Assembly (NCBI GenBank): GCA_036557885.1
Contig: DATBGS010000126.1
Coordinates: forward strand, 1 to 64,000
Reading direction: 5' to 3'
Source: DATBGS01 sp036557885
Lineage (GTDB): Bacteria > Chloroflexota > Ktedonobacteria > Ktedonobacterales > DATBGS01
DNA length: 64,000 bases
Shown here: positions 44,801 through 53,417 of the stretch, piece after piece
Layout of the letters: each line of letters begins with the position of its first letter
How positions within the stretch are numbered: the stretch's first letter is position 1
Position numbers and translations under genes: made by a program
Notes under the pieces: generated by a model
What the model was told of the DNA's origin: nothing
Database searches by the model: none
Seen by the model: the letters and a program-made list of their open reading frames with translations, nothing else

Positions 44801-45771
44801 ACGGTTGGCTGGCTGGACTGCTCGCTCACCGCTCCAGCAATGCGTTCGCGCATCTCGCGCGCCGCTTTGTTAGAGAACGTCAGCGCCAGGATACGATGCG
44901 GCGGCACGCCTTGTACATCAATCAGATAGCGCACTCGGCCAACCAGCGTGCTTGTCTTGCCACTGCCGGGGCCAGCCACCACCAGGGCCGGAGTAGGCGC
45001 CTCAATTGCTGCTTGCTGGTAAGGGTCATATGCTTTGGCAGCGGGAGAGGTTGCAGCGGGGGCTTTCGCAAGCGTAGCGGCGCCTTCTTGCGCGATGGTG
45101 GAGGCTTCTTCAGTCGGCTTCTGGGGGCGCTCCTCCAACAATTCGGCCAGGCGGCCCAGCAGCGCCTTACGAGTGATGCCAAAATACGCGGCCAGATCAT
45201 CGGGCGCAAGCCCTGGACGTTCAGGCATGCCCAGAAAGAGCGCCCGCACGCGAGCGAGCGGCGCCAGCAGTTCCGCCGCAAACACATCGGCGGCCCGCTC
45301 GCGGCGGGCACGTGGACTATAGGATTGCCCCGGCGCCAGCATCTCATCTTCCAGGGCACTCGCCACCACATAGGCTTCAACATCCTCATCGGTGCAGGCG
45401 GCAAGCCCACTTTCTGCAAGAATGGAAGACATATTCAGCGCTCCGCTAGGGCTAATTTCGGGCTGGCGATGCAGCACCCAATGCCCCAACTCATGCGCCA
45501 GAGTAAAACGGCGTACTGGCCCCTCCAGATGCATTGCCAGCCAGATTAAATCCTCGCCCGGTTCCAACCAGCCCAGCGTGCCAATGGGATAATCCAGCGG
45601 ATTGAATTGCTCCACCGCCAGACCCAACCACTCAATCAAGGCATCAATGGGGGTGGACTCAAGCGAGCTACTTTGTTTGGGATGGGCGGCTTCATAGCGG
45701 GCAAGTAGCTGACGAGCGGCAGCACGTGCCTGGAAGAGATCCTGCATACCTGGTGTGCTCCGTTGAGACAT
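41872..45771 (-). CDS. ImmA/IrrE metallopeptidase - UvrD/PcrA helicase - AddB/Cas4-like domain fusion
   Basis: The 1299-residue protein joins three modules. Residues about 10-215 are an ImmA/IrrE-type zinc peptidase with RRFTLAHELGHWVLH, the late ligand region ERAADVFAAELLAP and a helix-turn-helix-like end. Residues about 245-1000 are a complete SF1A helicase: AGPGSGKTSTL, LTFSNKAAREM, ILVDEFQDINR, VVGDQDQAIYRFRGA, LSRNYRS, MTVHASKGLEFPVVYLP and YVALTRARDEL. The last 280 residues resemble the RecB/AddB/Cas4 nuclease with its four iron-sulfur cysteines (YLRCPRQYKYRY and CPRCPFVLIC). The nuclease D...D-x-K residues read VRHRMGGK, so it is probably inactive. The ATG at 45771 is preferred to a TTG at 45783. 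Confidence 0.9.
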   Translation of the reverse strand: MSQRSTPGMQDLFQARAAARQLLARYEAAHPKQSSSLESTPIDALIEWLGLAVEQFNPLDYPIGTLGWLEPGEDLIWLAMHLEGPVRRFTLAHELGHWVLHRQPEISPSGALNMSSILAESGLAACTDEDVEAYVVASALEDEMLAPGQSYSPRARRERAADVFAAELLAPLARVRALFLGMPERPGLAPDDLAAYFGITRKALLGRLAELLEERPQKPTEEASTIAQEGAATLAKAPAATSPAAKAYDPYQQAAIEAPTPALVVAGPGSGKTSTLVGRVRYLIDVQGVPPHRILALTFSNKAAREMRERIAGAVSEQSSQPTVSTFHSFCVELLRSYAAQVGLRPDFALLDTPDGYFLLRRLASRLSLQHYAHLSHPELHFASLLGAVSRAKDELAAPEDYLRLAEAARASAESDEERLKAEKACEVALVYQTYQEALAVQGDADFGDLILLTVRFLRGQPAVLAEVQERYRQILVDEFQDINRASGVLLKLLAGERANIWVVGDQDQAIYRFRGASPANIGQFHRDYPGARVFPLSRNYRSMPDIVAAAGAFREAVLHPESQGAGQAAEHIPDGPQGQPGQVEQAAQAVISTRQEAVRSASADLLLTLATAPDEYTEVAGLANEIAQRYRAGTPYRDQVILCRTREHARVIAEGLEHAGIPVGMGGGLLEQSEVKDVLAIISLLADPSGMGLLRAGHQPEHAIPSDDLLAFFAAAQRLELPAGMLLWQPENFPPLSPQGFDGLMRLTAILTDLRAAPDLWTLLARYLFIHTSRVQNLLIATDRASRLRLEHMRGLLDLARRFDAQERKLLEKHGTLEEAQAQLDEGRQWERFLDYLRVLMELRADGNARREGEERESEAEDVVRVMTVHASKGLEFPVVYLPQLAQNRFPFARRGETAPPPPGLCEDESARNREDARAAHLLDEACLFYVALTRARDELILSRAEKYKGRRYSPSDFLRYIEVATGSRLRSVRWEGAELALLGATQRDDAVQSEPIPLTLAPPATLSVGALETYLRCPRQYKYRYLYAFQPNERGYRQFYAVVQSTLRALHEHFSVGLLASATRSATDAPTRDSQPEPALSLEAAREIFAEQWLLQGPEDHPFAETYLEHGQRLVEAVWSNLAGVSSEQAGEEQAREHQTTEAQHSGALKLEAGSRLAQKLQARIAEQTIQVTIDRIDDETVPASGESSADRAGQRPVRLVRHRMGGKDDEAPQVAARHLIYALAQEQRTPDRPVEVYEQNLSTGALIPIPLNSRGAQNRRAEIEAALAGLHARRYPPKPDRSACPRCPFVLICPAE

Positions 45772-45912
45772 GCGGCATAACAACCTCTATATTGTACCAT
45801 AGGCAGCAGATCTGAGCGCTTTTGTGAGAACTACCTGGCGGCTTGCGTATGATATAATAAATGAGTTATTCAGAGTTCCGCGTATCTGCCGGGAGAAAGG
45901 CATCAAGCATTC

Positions 45913-46611
45913 ATGGACGCTCAAGCTGAAGAAATCTTATCCACTGCCCGCGATGGAAGTGCCCCCTCTAACTGGGTTATTCTGCCGCTGCGCCGCGAAC
46001 GAGTGATACGCACCATGCTGGAATGGGGCATAGGAATTCTCCTGGGGCTGGGATTATTCCTCGGCCTCTTTCTGGCAACCTGGCCTGAGAACTTTACTAA
46101 TGGCACCGCAGGCGCTATCATTACCAGCCTGATGCTGGCGGTCCTGGCCTTTCTCGGCTTTGGGAGCCTCTGGCTGTTTATTGCCGACGTTCGCCGGTTG
46201 CTGCGTGCTAACCGTTCCATCGTCATCATCACTCCCGATGTCTTCTGCAAGCAAGAGGGCGAAAAGGTCAACCTGGTCCCGCTGGAGGAAATCGCGCACA
46301 TCACCGTACGTGGCACACAGGCGCCCACCAGCCATTCTTCCTGGGCCACCTACAACGCGCCTGCCAGCTCTCGTATTGACCCGGAAGATCGGCAGATTCC
46401 CCACAGCTTTAGTATGGGGCGTCTGGTCCTGGGTTCGTCTAGTGCCCGCGACCGTAGCAAGAACCGTCGTGGACCCACCTCAGTCGCGTTTGTGGACCTG
46501 CGAACGGATAAGCAAGTCGTCGTTACCAATGACCACTCCTATGCCCATCCGTTTGAGCTTGGCGAAACCCTGCGCTCCTACGTGGAGGCCCGCCTGGCGC
46601 GTACGGAATAG
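45913..46611 (+). CDS. Two-helix membrane protein with PH-like domain, unknown
   Basis: The 232-residue protein has a short hydrophilic N-terminus. Two transmembrane helices follow (around ILLGLGLFLGLFLATW and IITSLMLAVLAFLGFGSLWLFI), then a beta-rich C-terminal domain beginning SIVIITPDVFCKQEGEKVNLVPLEEI. This recalls the bacterial PH-like (YcxB/DUF) domains attached to membrane hairpins. The ATG at 45913 is about 15 nt after GAGAAAGG, a wide spacing. The function is unknown. Confidence 0.68.
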   Translation: MDAQAEEILSTARDGSAPSNWVILPLRRERVIRTMLEWGIGILLGLGLFLGLFLATWPENFTNGTAGAIITSLMLAVLAFLGFGSLWLFIADVRRLLRANRSIVIITPDVFCKQEGEKVNLVPLEEIAHITVRGTQAPTSHSSWATYNAPASSRIDPEDRQIPHSFSMGRLVLGSSSARDRSKNRRGPTSVAFVDLRTDKQVVVTNDHSYAHPFELGETLRSYVEARLARTE

Positions 46612-46628
46612 CCGTCAGGACGATGCCT

Positions 46629-46657
46629 GGGCACCTCGGCAAAATGCCGAGGTGCCC
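46629..46657. terminator. Perfect hairpin between membrane protein and hydrolase genes
   Basis: GGGCACCTCGGCA and TGCCGAGGTGCCC form a 13-bp perfect stem with a 3-nt loop. There is no T-run on either side, so it may act as a weak terminator or an RNA-stabilising leader for the next gene. Confidence 0.5.
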
Positions 46658-46687
46658 ACTAACGAGAAAGCGCCACTCCATAAGCCC

Positions 46688-47605
46688 ATGCAAGAGAAGC
46701 CAGGCAAGAGCCTATCTCTCATTGAAAATAGCGGCTGGGACCAGCGCCTGCACCTGTTCCGGGCAGGCGCTGAGGTTGACACTGCCGCTCTGATCACTCA
46801 ACGCTACCTCGTACTCATAGACACGATGGCAACACCCGAACTGGCCGCCGAGATCATGACAACCATGCGCCCCTGGCTGGAAGGGCGCCAGTTGCTGGTG
46901 ATAAATACGCATGCTGATTACGATCATTGCTGGGGCAATGCCACCTTTGCTTCGCCTGGCGGAGCGTATCCCGCGCCCATTATTGCGCATGAGCAGGCAG
47001 GGGCGCGGCTGCGCAGCGCGGAGGCGCAGGCGTCTCTAGCCAAACGACAACAGCAAGACACGCGCTTTGCCCAGGTGCAATTGGTAGAACCAACCATCAC
47101 ATTTACCGAGAGCTTGCACGTTAACGGAGGCGATCTGACGCTGGAATTGCTGCCAACGCCGGGGCATACCGAAGATCACCTCTCCATCTGGATACCAGAG
47201 CTACGCCTGCTCTTGGCCGGGGACGCCGCAGAGCAGCCCTTCCCCCATGTGGAAGAGGCCGCAACCTTACCAACCTTGCTCGCCTCGCTGGAGCGTATGG
47301 CAGGGCTGCATCCAGCACAAGTCATTCCCTGTCACGGCGGCACAACTGATGCGGCGCTGCTGGAGCGCAATCTGGCCTACTTTGCCGAGGTGGAGCGGCG
47401 AGCAGCGCTGGCGCTCAAAGCTGGTCTGATTCCTGCCGATTGGCGCGAGCGGGGGGAGATACCAGAACTAATGAGTCTGCCCTATACAGAAGCACTCCGA
47501 CTAGTTGGCGCAGATGAAGCAAGCACTCCTGCCTTTTATCAAGATTTTCACCTCGCGGCGGTGCGAGCGACGCTGGGGCACCTGATGGTGGCGGGCAAGC
47601 GATAG
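46688..47605 (+). CDS. Metallo-beta-lactamase-fold hydrolase
   Basis: The 305-residue protein has the MBL fold with metal motif NTHADYDHCWGN. The second His of the usual HxHxDH is Asp, a variant known in this fold. A further His lies in LPTPGHTEDH, an Asp in LLAGDAAEQ and a His in VIPCHGG. A helical C-terminal extension follows. The substrate cannot be told. The frame is open much further upstream, but that part overlaps the previous gene in another frame; the ATG at 46688 is used. argS starts 13 bp after its stop. Confidence 0.82.
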   Translation: MQEKPGKSLSLIENSGWDQRLHLFRAGAEVDTAALITQRYLVLIDTMATPELAAEIMTTMRPWLEGRQLLVINTHADYDHCWGNATFASPGGAYPAPIIAHEQAGARLRSAEAQASLAKRQQQDTRFAQVQLVEPTITFTESLHVNGGDLTLELLPTPGHTEDHLSIWIPELRLLLAGDAAEQPFPHVEEAATLPTLLASLERMAGLHPAQVIPCHGGTTDAALLERNLAYFAEVERRAALALKAGLIPADWRERGEIPELMSLPYTEALRLVGADEASTPAFYQDFHLAAVRATLGHLMVAGKR

Positions 47606-47618
47606 AGGAGATAACACG

Positions 47619-49385
47619 GTGATTCGCGACACGATACAAGAAGTAACGCAGCAGGCGGCGCTGGCAGCCCAGAAAAAAGGAACCATCCCCAGCATTGAAC
47701 TGCCCGACTTTGAAGTCGGGCGGCCACAGTATAGCGCGCATGGCGACTATTACGCCAATCTTGCGATGAAGCTGGCAAGCGAGGTCAAGCGCCTGTCTGG
47801 GGATAAAGCCAATCCGCGCCAGCTCGGTGAAGCCATTGCTGCTGAGGCGCGCATCCTGGCAGCCGACAATCCAGCCTTTAGCATGATTGAAAAGGTTGAA
47901 GTGGCGGGCGCCGGGTTTATCAACTACCGCTTTAATCCGGCCTGGCTGCTTCAACAGGCAGACCGCGCGCTCACCGAAGGAGACGCTTTTGGCAATATCC
48001 AGGTGGGCAAAGGTAAGCGCGTCAATCTGGAGTTTGTCAGCGCCAACCCCACCGGGCGCGTACACGTGGGCAACGGGCGCGGCGCATTTATTGGCGACAC
48101 GCTGGGCAACGTCATGCAGGCGGCAGGCTTCGATGTCACCAAGGAATATTACTTCAACGACTACGGCCAGCAGATTTTTAACCTGGGCCGCTCGATAGAA
48201 TACTTCCTGCGCTACGAAACTGGCGCAGAACGCATCGAAAAGGTCGAGAACGGCTACTATGACGACGATCATGCCGCGCTTGCCAAACAGTTTGTTCCCA
48301 ATACAGCGCGCTATCTGGCGCTACCTCAGGCAGAACGGGACGCCACCATTGGCGCGGAGGCCGCCAGGGTCATCATGGATGGTATCAAGCGCACCATGCA
48401 ATCGCTCAAGATCGAGTTTGATGTCTGGTTTAGCCAGCACTCGCTGGAAACCAGCGGAGCGCTCCAGGCCAGCATCGAACTCTTGCGGCAAAAAGGCTAC
48501 CTCTACGAGCAAGATGGCGCCACCTGGATGCGCACTACCGACTTTGGCGACGACAAAGATCGCGTGTTGATTAAAAGCACTGGCGAGCCAACCTACATTG
48601 CTCCAGATATTGCCTACATCAAAAACAAATTTGAGCGCGGCTTTAGTCGGCTAATCTGGGTATTGGGGGTAGATCATCACGCCTATGTGATTCGGCTGAA
48701 AGCCGCCGCAGGCATGCTGGGCCATAACCCCGATCACGCCACCGTGATTCTCTATGGCAATGTCACCGTCAAGGGTCAGCGCATTGGCAAGCGCCTGGGC
48801 AACGCTATCCCGCTGGATGAGTTGGTTGAGGAGATCGGCAAGGATGTCACGCGCTACTTCTTCTTGATGCGCAGCAACGATCAGCCGATGGACTTTGATA
48901 TGGACCTGGCACGCGAGCAATCGGAGAAGAATCCAGGTTTTTATGTCCAATATGCGCACGCGCGCATCAGCAGCATCCTGCGCAAAGCCAAAGAGCGGCG
49001 TATTCTGACCGAGCCAGATTACGCTGGGGCTGATATGCGCCCGCTGGCAAACGACCCGGAGCAGCAGCTTGCCGTCGAATTGGCCCTGATGCGGGAAATC
49101 CTGAGCCTGGAAGAGGTGATTGAGCGCATTGCGCTCTCGCTGGAGCCACACCACCTCACCAAATACGCCTCTGACCTGGCAACGGCCTTCCATGCGTTTT
49201 ATCACGAATGCCGCGTCTTGCAGGCCGAGACGGACGAGAAGCGCCTGGCGCGGCTCAAGCTCTCGCACGCCGCCAGGATCGCGCTGGCCCGCGCGCTGCA
49301 CCTGATGGGCATGGAAGCGCCAGAGCGCATGACCCGCGAGAGCGAGGCCGAGGAAGAGAGTACGCAGGCCAACCAGGAGGTCTGA
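47619..49385 (+). CDS. argS: Arginyl-tRNA synthetase
   Basis: The 588-residue class I synthetase charges tRNA-Arg. It has the N-terminal Add-1 domain (through about residue 100), the HIGH-like motif in SANPTGRVHVGNGRG, the YYFNDYGQQI segment, the KMSKS-equivalent loop KGQRIGKRLGN and the DALR anticodon domain from about 450. The start is GTG at 47619 with GAGGAG upstream. The length is normal. The gene ends in a very strong terminator. No T-box leader is seen upstream. Confidence 0.96.
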   Translation: MIRDTIQEVTQQAALAAQKKGTIPSIELPDFEVGRPQYSAHGDYYANLAMKLASEVKRLSGDKANPRQLGEAIAAEARILAADNPAFSMIEKVEVAGAGFINYRFNPAWLLQQADRALTEGDAFGNIQVGKGKRVNLEFVSANPTGRVHVGNGRGAFIGDTLGNVMQAAGFDVTKEYYFNDYGQQIFNLGRSIEYFLRYETGAERIEKVENGYYDDDHAALAKQFVPNTARYLALPQAERDATIGAEAARVIMDGIKRTMQSLKIEFDVWFSQHSLETSGALQASIELLRQKGYLYEQDGATWMRTTDFGDDKDRVLIKSTGEPTYIAPDIAYIKNKFERGFSRLIWVLGVDHHAYVIRLKAAAGMLGHNPDHATVILYGNVTVKGQRIGKRLGNAIPLDELVEEIGKDVTRYFFLMRSNDQPMDFDMDLAREQSEKNPGFYVQYAHARISSILRKAKERRILTEPDYAGADMRPLANDPEQQLAVELALMREILSLEEVIERIALSLEPHHLTKYASDLATAFHAFYHECRVLQAETDEKRLARLKLSHAARIALARALHLMGMEAPERMTRESEAEEESTQANQEV

Positions 49386-49415
49386 CGGCCCGCCAATCGC
49401 GCGAGAACCAGCAGC

Positions 49416-49464
49416 AGGAAAGGGAAGCGACCAAAGATAGTATCTTTGGTCGCTTCCCTTTCCT
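49416..49464 (+). terminator. Strong terminator after argS
   Basis: The arms 49416-49438 and 49442-49464 are 23-bp perfect inverted repeats with a 3-nt loop. The terminal pairs are AT-rich (AGGAAAGGG/CCCTTTCCT). Confidence 0.85.
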
Positions 49465-49729
49465 ACCCTCTCAAAAGCGCAAGCTGAAGCACAAACCGGC
49501 CCTCTTTTTGCTAATGCACATGCAAGCTGTGCAGCCCATCCCAGACGCACCAATGAGTCATACAAGCAGAAATTTGATGCGGCTTCACCGATTCAGCGCC
49601 TGGAAATCCTGTGAGGGCTGTGTCCGCTCCAAACGAGCACTATTTATAGAAGCACTTTTCTCAAGACTATTACCCGGCATCTGCCGATGCTTATTTAAAG
49701 GACGGCGGGCTATCCGCTGCTAGATATAC
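49465..49729. other. Intergenic region upstream of ftsK
   Basis: No gene is seen. The stretch becomes AT-rich towards the ftsK start (ACTATTTATAG, TATTTAAAG), as expected for a promoter region, but no clear -35/-10 pair at standard spacing is found. Confidence 0.4.
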
Positions 49730-52696
49730 ATGGCAAAACGCAAGCAGGCACAACACTCTGGGGGCACCAGGCAACGAGAGCAGGCAAGCACCAGGCTAAA
49801 GGGGCAGGCCAAAGGCGCGCAGGGCTGGCGCGAGATTAATAATCCCTCTGGCAGCAGTATCCCCGCAAAAACTCCACGCAGCGAGGCAGCCGGACGAGCA
49901 GGGCCAGCGAAAAAAGCGGCCAGGGGAGCTACGCCAAAATCCGCGCGCGGCAAAAAGAAGCCGCCGGAGCAGCAGCCACCACCCCCAACCTGGGACTCCG
50001 CCATGATTGATACAATTCGTGACTGGCCCTGGCCGGTCAAACAAGCCCTGCTCGCCTTACTCCTGCTGGCAGGTATGGCGCTTCTGGCGGCGAGTTTGCT
50101 GACCCAGAGCCAGATAGACTCGCCCCTGGCAACGCTCGGCCAGGCGCTGGCTGGCCTCTTTGGCTGGGGAGCCTATCTGTTGGTATTTGGGCTGGCCGCC
50201 CTGGCCCTGGCCTATCTGATAGAAGCAGCCTTGCGAGCATCGTTCATTCGGCGCACACTCATCCTTGAACTAAGCACTTTAAGCTGTCTGATCATTGCTG
50301 AGGTACGCTTGATCGTTGGCCCCGGCAGCGGCGCGCTCATTGGCAACCTCTTCATCCAACCAGTGAAAGGCTTCTCCTTTGCTACTCAGCAGACCATCCT
50401 GCTTGGCGCAATGGGTGTTCTCCTGTTGCTGATCTTTCGTATCTCGTTTTCCCAGCTTTGGGGCATTGTACGCTGGTGTTGGCGTGTTGTCTGTTGGTTC
50501 TTTGGAGGGCTGTATCTGATAGTGCATAAAGTGGGCAGCGGGCTGGCGTTCCTGGCGCGCGCGCTGTGTGCCCTGCTGCGGCGACGTGGAGACGATAGCG
50601 CCGATCTTTCTGGCTGGGAGGAGGAGTACGAAGACGACCTGGCGCTGGAGGACAGCCAGTACAATACTTCTGGCGCATCACAGCAGCCCTTCCCACGTTT
50701 GCCAACGCGCCAGCAGGGGTCCACCTTTCAACAGATGTCCGCCTTTGACGAAGAAGAGGAAGACCTCAGCCTCTCCATGTGGTCCGATGAAGCAGAGGAG
50801 GAAAACGCTGCTCTGCTTGAAGGAGGCGTTCTGCCTGCGGGGAGCAGGCCCGCGCAGCCCATCTTGCCGCCCCTACCAATGAAAGCAGCGCCAGGGCCAG
50901 CGCCTTCCCTGTCCTCTTCATCTATGAAAGCACCTCAGCCAAAAACGCCGCCCCAGCGCAAAAGCGATACCGGCTCATTTTCTGCGGTGCTGGCAGCGCC
51001 CCAGCCGCGCTATCAATTGCCGGCCATTACCCTGCTCAATCCAGTGGCGGAACAGCGCCTGCTCCGTCAAGATGAACTCATCGAGCACCTGGCGCGGAAA
51101 GTGGAGCGCACACTGCGCAGCTTCCGTATTGATGCTGAGGTGCGCCGCAGTGACATCAGCCTTGGCCCCACCATCATCCGCATTGGCATTCGCCCGGTGG
51201 AGCGGATGAAACGCGATTATCGCGGCAAAGTGATGCTGGATGAAGATGGCGAGCCAATGATCGCCCGCACCCGCGTCAGCCGCATCATGGCGCTACAAAA
51301 CGATCTGGCCCTGGACCTGGAAGCGCAGAGCATCCGTATGGAAGCCCCCGTGCCAGGGCGCCCCTATGTGGGCGTCGAGATTCCCAACAAGCAGAGCCGT
51401 CTTGTCACCCTGCGCGAACTGCTGGCGAGCAAAGAACACGAGGAGAGCCGCCGCGCCTCCCGGCTGACGATTGCGCTGGGCCGCGACGTGGCGGGCAGGC
51501 CGCGCGTCGGTGATCTGGCGCGCTTCCCCCATCTGCTGATTGCCGGGGCCACTGGCGCGGGCAAGAGCGTCTGCCTCAACAGCATCATTGCCTGCCTCTT
51601 GATGCAGGTCACGCCAGAGGATGTGCGCTTCCTGATGATTGACCCCAAACGGGTCGAATTGATCAACTTTAATGGTATTCCCCACCTCCTCTCGCCCGTC
51701 GTGACCGAAGTGGATAAAGTGGTGGGCATCCTCAAACGCGCCCTCAGCGAGATGGAGCGGCGCTACAAGCTGTTTGCCAAACTGGAAGTGCGCAACCTGG
51801 ACGCCTATCGCCGTCTGTGTGTCCAGCGGCCAACCCTGGAGAAGCTGCCCAATATCATTGTCATCATTGATGAACTGGCTGACCTGATGATGGCCGCCCC
51901 TGACGAAGTAGAGCACCTGATCTGCCGCCTGGCGCAGATGGCGCGTGCCACCGGCATTCATCTGGTGATTGCCACCCAGCGGCCATCGGTGGATGTCATC
52001 ACCGGCCTGATCAAAGCCAACATCCCCACACGCATTTCGTTTATGGTCAGTTCCGTCGTGGATTCGCGCACCATTCTGGACATGGGTGGCGCCGAGCGCC
52101 TGCTTGGGCGCGGCGATATGCTCTACCTGCCAGTGGACGCAGGGAAGCCAGAGCGCATCCAATGTACCTTCCTGGCCGATGAAGAACTGGAGCGCATCGT
52201 AGCTCACTGGCGCCGCGCCCCGCAGATGCCGCTTGTCCCAGAGCATTCCTGGGAACCCCAGGAGGAAGACACGCCAGACGCCCCGGCGCAGCCCGAAGAT
52301 GATCTGCTGTCCCAGGCGATACAGATCGTGCGCGAAGCAGACAAGGCATCCATCTCGCTGTTGCAGCGGCGGCTCTCCATTGGCTATAGCCGGGCGGCGC
52401 GGTTAATTGATCAGTTGGAGGCACATGGGATCATCAGCCTGCAAGACCCAGGCACCAGCCGGGCACGCGATGTGCTTCCAGATATGCTGCCTTCAGAGTC
52501 TGGCTCGCACTCAGGCACATACATGCCTGGTCATCTGAGTTATTCCCCTTCCCTGCCAGATGCGGCGGCAAGCAATTCAGCAAGCGCTGGCAGGGTCTTT
52601 CGCTCATCTGATACAATAGGCTCAGGTTCTTCTCATCGGCAACCGATGCCGGATAGTCCAGACAGCAGAGCCATGCCGCTGCCGGATTTCTCGTAG
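49730..52696 (+). CDS. ftsK: DNA translocase FtsK/SpoIIIE
   Basis: This membrane-anchored motor pumps chromosomal DNA at division. The 988-residue protein has a basic, disordered N-terminus (about 100 residues), four to five transmembrane helices between about 100 and 280, and an acidic/proline linker. The motor domain has the alpha part PVAEQRLLRQDELIEHLARK, Walker A in GATGAGKSVCLN, FLMIDPKRVEL, Walker B IVIIDELADLMM and RMARATGIHLVIATQRP-like residues. The C-terminal gamma winged helix is ASISLLQRRLSIGYSRAARL. A Ser-rich tail follows gamma. The length is in the usual range. Confidence 0.95.
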   Translation: MAKRKQAQHSGGTRQREQASTRLKGQAKGAQGWREINNPSGSSIPAKTPRSEAAGRAGPAKKAARGATPKSARGKKKPPEQQPPPPTWDSAMIDTIRDWPWPVKQALLALLLLAGMALLAASLLTQSQIDSPLATLGQALAGLFGWGAYLLVFGLAALALAYLIEAALRASFIRRTLILELSTLSCLIIAEVRLIVGPGSGALIGNLFIQPVKGFSFATQQTILLGAMGVLLLLIFRISFSQLWGIVRWCWRVVCWFFGGLYLIVHKVGSGLAFLARALCALLRRRGDDSADLSGWEEEYEDDLALEDSQYNTSGASQQPFPRLPTRQQGSTFQQMSAFDEEEEDLSLSMWSDEAEEENAALLEGGVLPAGSRPAQPILPPLPMKAAPGPAPSLSSSSMKAPQPKTPPQRKSDTGSFSAVLAAPQPRYQLPAITLLNPVAEQRLLRQDELIEHLARKVERTLRSFRIDAEVRRSDISLGPTIIRIGIRPVERMKRDYRGKVMLDEDGEPMIARTRVSRIMALQNDLALDLEAQSIRMEAPVPGRPYVGVEIPNKQSRLVTLRELLASKEHEESRRASRLTIALGRDVAGRPRVGDLARFPHLLIAGATGAGKSVCLNSIIACLLMQVTPEDVRFLMIDPKRVELINFNGIPHLLSPVVTEVDKVVGILKRALSEMERRYKLFAKLEVRNLDAYRRLCVQRPTLEKLPNIIVIIDELADLMMAAPDEVEHLICRLAQMARATGIHLVIATQRPSVDVITGLIKANIPTRISFMVSSVVDSRTILDMGGAERLLGRGDMLYLPVDAGKPERIQCTFLADEELERIVAHWRRAPQMPLVPEHSWEPQEEDTPDAPAQPEDDLLSQAIQIVREADKASISLLQRRLSIGYSRAARLIDQLEAHGIISLQDPGTSRARDVLPDMLPSESGSHSGTYMPGHLSYSPSLPDAAASNSASAGRVFRSSDTIGSGSSHRQPMPDSPDSRAMPLPDFS

Positions 52697-52942
52697 CTGC
52701 TCGCGCAGACTGTACCAGGCGTGCATATTTCTGGCACACCACGTGCTAGTAAAGAATGGCAGAGATGAGCGGGGAGCAAACGAAGAGTTGAACCGTGTGG
52801 GAGCATGTGCAACGGCAACGCATTACGCGCCAGGAGAAGTATTCGGGCAACGTGAGCGCCGGGTAGCCCACCAGTCCAGAAAAGCGCGAGCGACGCTTTG
52901 CAGTATCACGACGCGATCACCTCTTCGCGGGAGGACGGAATC

Positions 52943-53317
52943 ATGGCACAACAAACACAGCAAAAAGTACCAGCCCAGGAGCACAGGCAGCCCAAAAAGA
53001 CCGATATGGTCTTTCACTCCGTAAAAACCGTCAAGTTGGTAGGGGCTGTGCTCAGCGATAAGCGAGTGGCTCTGATTCGCAAAGTTGCTTACGTTGGCCT
53101 TATCGGGGGCTTGTTGGCATTGGTCCTCTTTCCAGAGGCTTTGGGCGACCTTCTGACTGCCGTGACGCCGTTCCTGCCCTTTGTTGGCATTGAGATTCCC
53201 GCCGAAGGCACCATAGACTGGCTGGTCTTTGCGCTGGGAACCTTCTCCCTCCTCAAAATCTTTCCCAGAGAGGTCGTAGGCGAGCACTACGACCGACTCT
53301 TCCGGCGCAAACCATAG
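52943..53317 (+). CDS. Small membrane protein, unknown
   Basis: The 124-residue protein has a polar Gln/Lys-rich start and two hydrophobic segments (VAYVGLIGGLLALVLF and LTAVTPFLPFVGIEI). A third short one (WLVFALGTFSLLKIF) and a basic end (RLFRRKP) follow. GCGGGAGGACGG precedes the ATG. It stands between ftsK and a sensor kinase. No family is recognised. Confidence 0.68.
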   Translation: MAQQTQQKVPAQEHRQPKKTDMVFHSVKTVKLVGAVLSDKRVALIRKVAYVGLIGGLLALVLFPEALGDLLTAVTPFLPFVGIEIPAEGTIDWLVFALGTFSLLKIFPREVVGEHYDRLFRRKP

Positions 53318-53417
53318 ATCGCTTTGCCGTCTCATTCTAGGTAGCCCGCGTAGCAAGAAGCTGCGTGGGCAGGAAGCGTGTGCGCGCTTTTTCAGACACA
53401 CATGGGGAACTCAATTC

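Noticed and set aside
47606..47618. A T-box leader ahead of argS
   Set aside because: Only 13 bp separate argS from the upstream hydrolase gene, so there is no room for one, and the T-box consensus is absent.
49208..49723. A 171-codon frame extending from inside argS across its terminator
   Set aside because: It runs out of frame through argS and through the 23-bp terminator hairpin. No start signal or family feature supports it.
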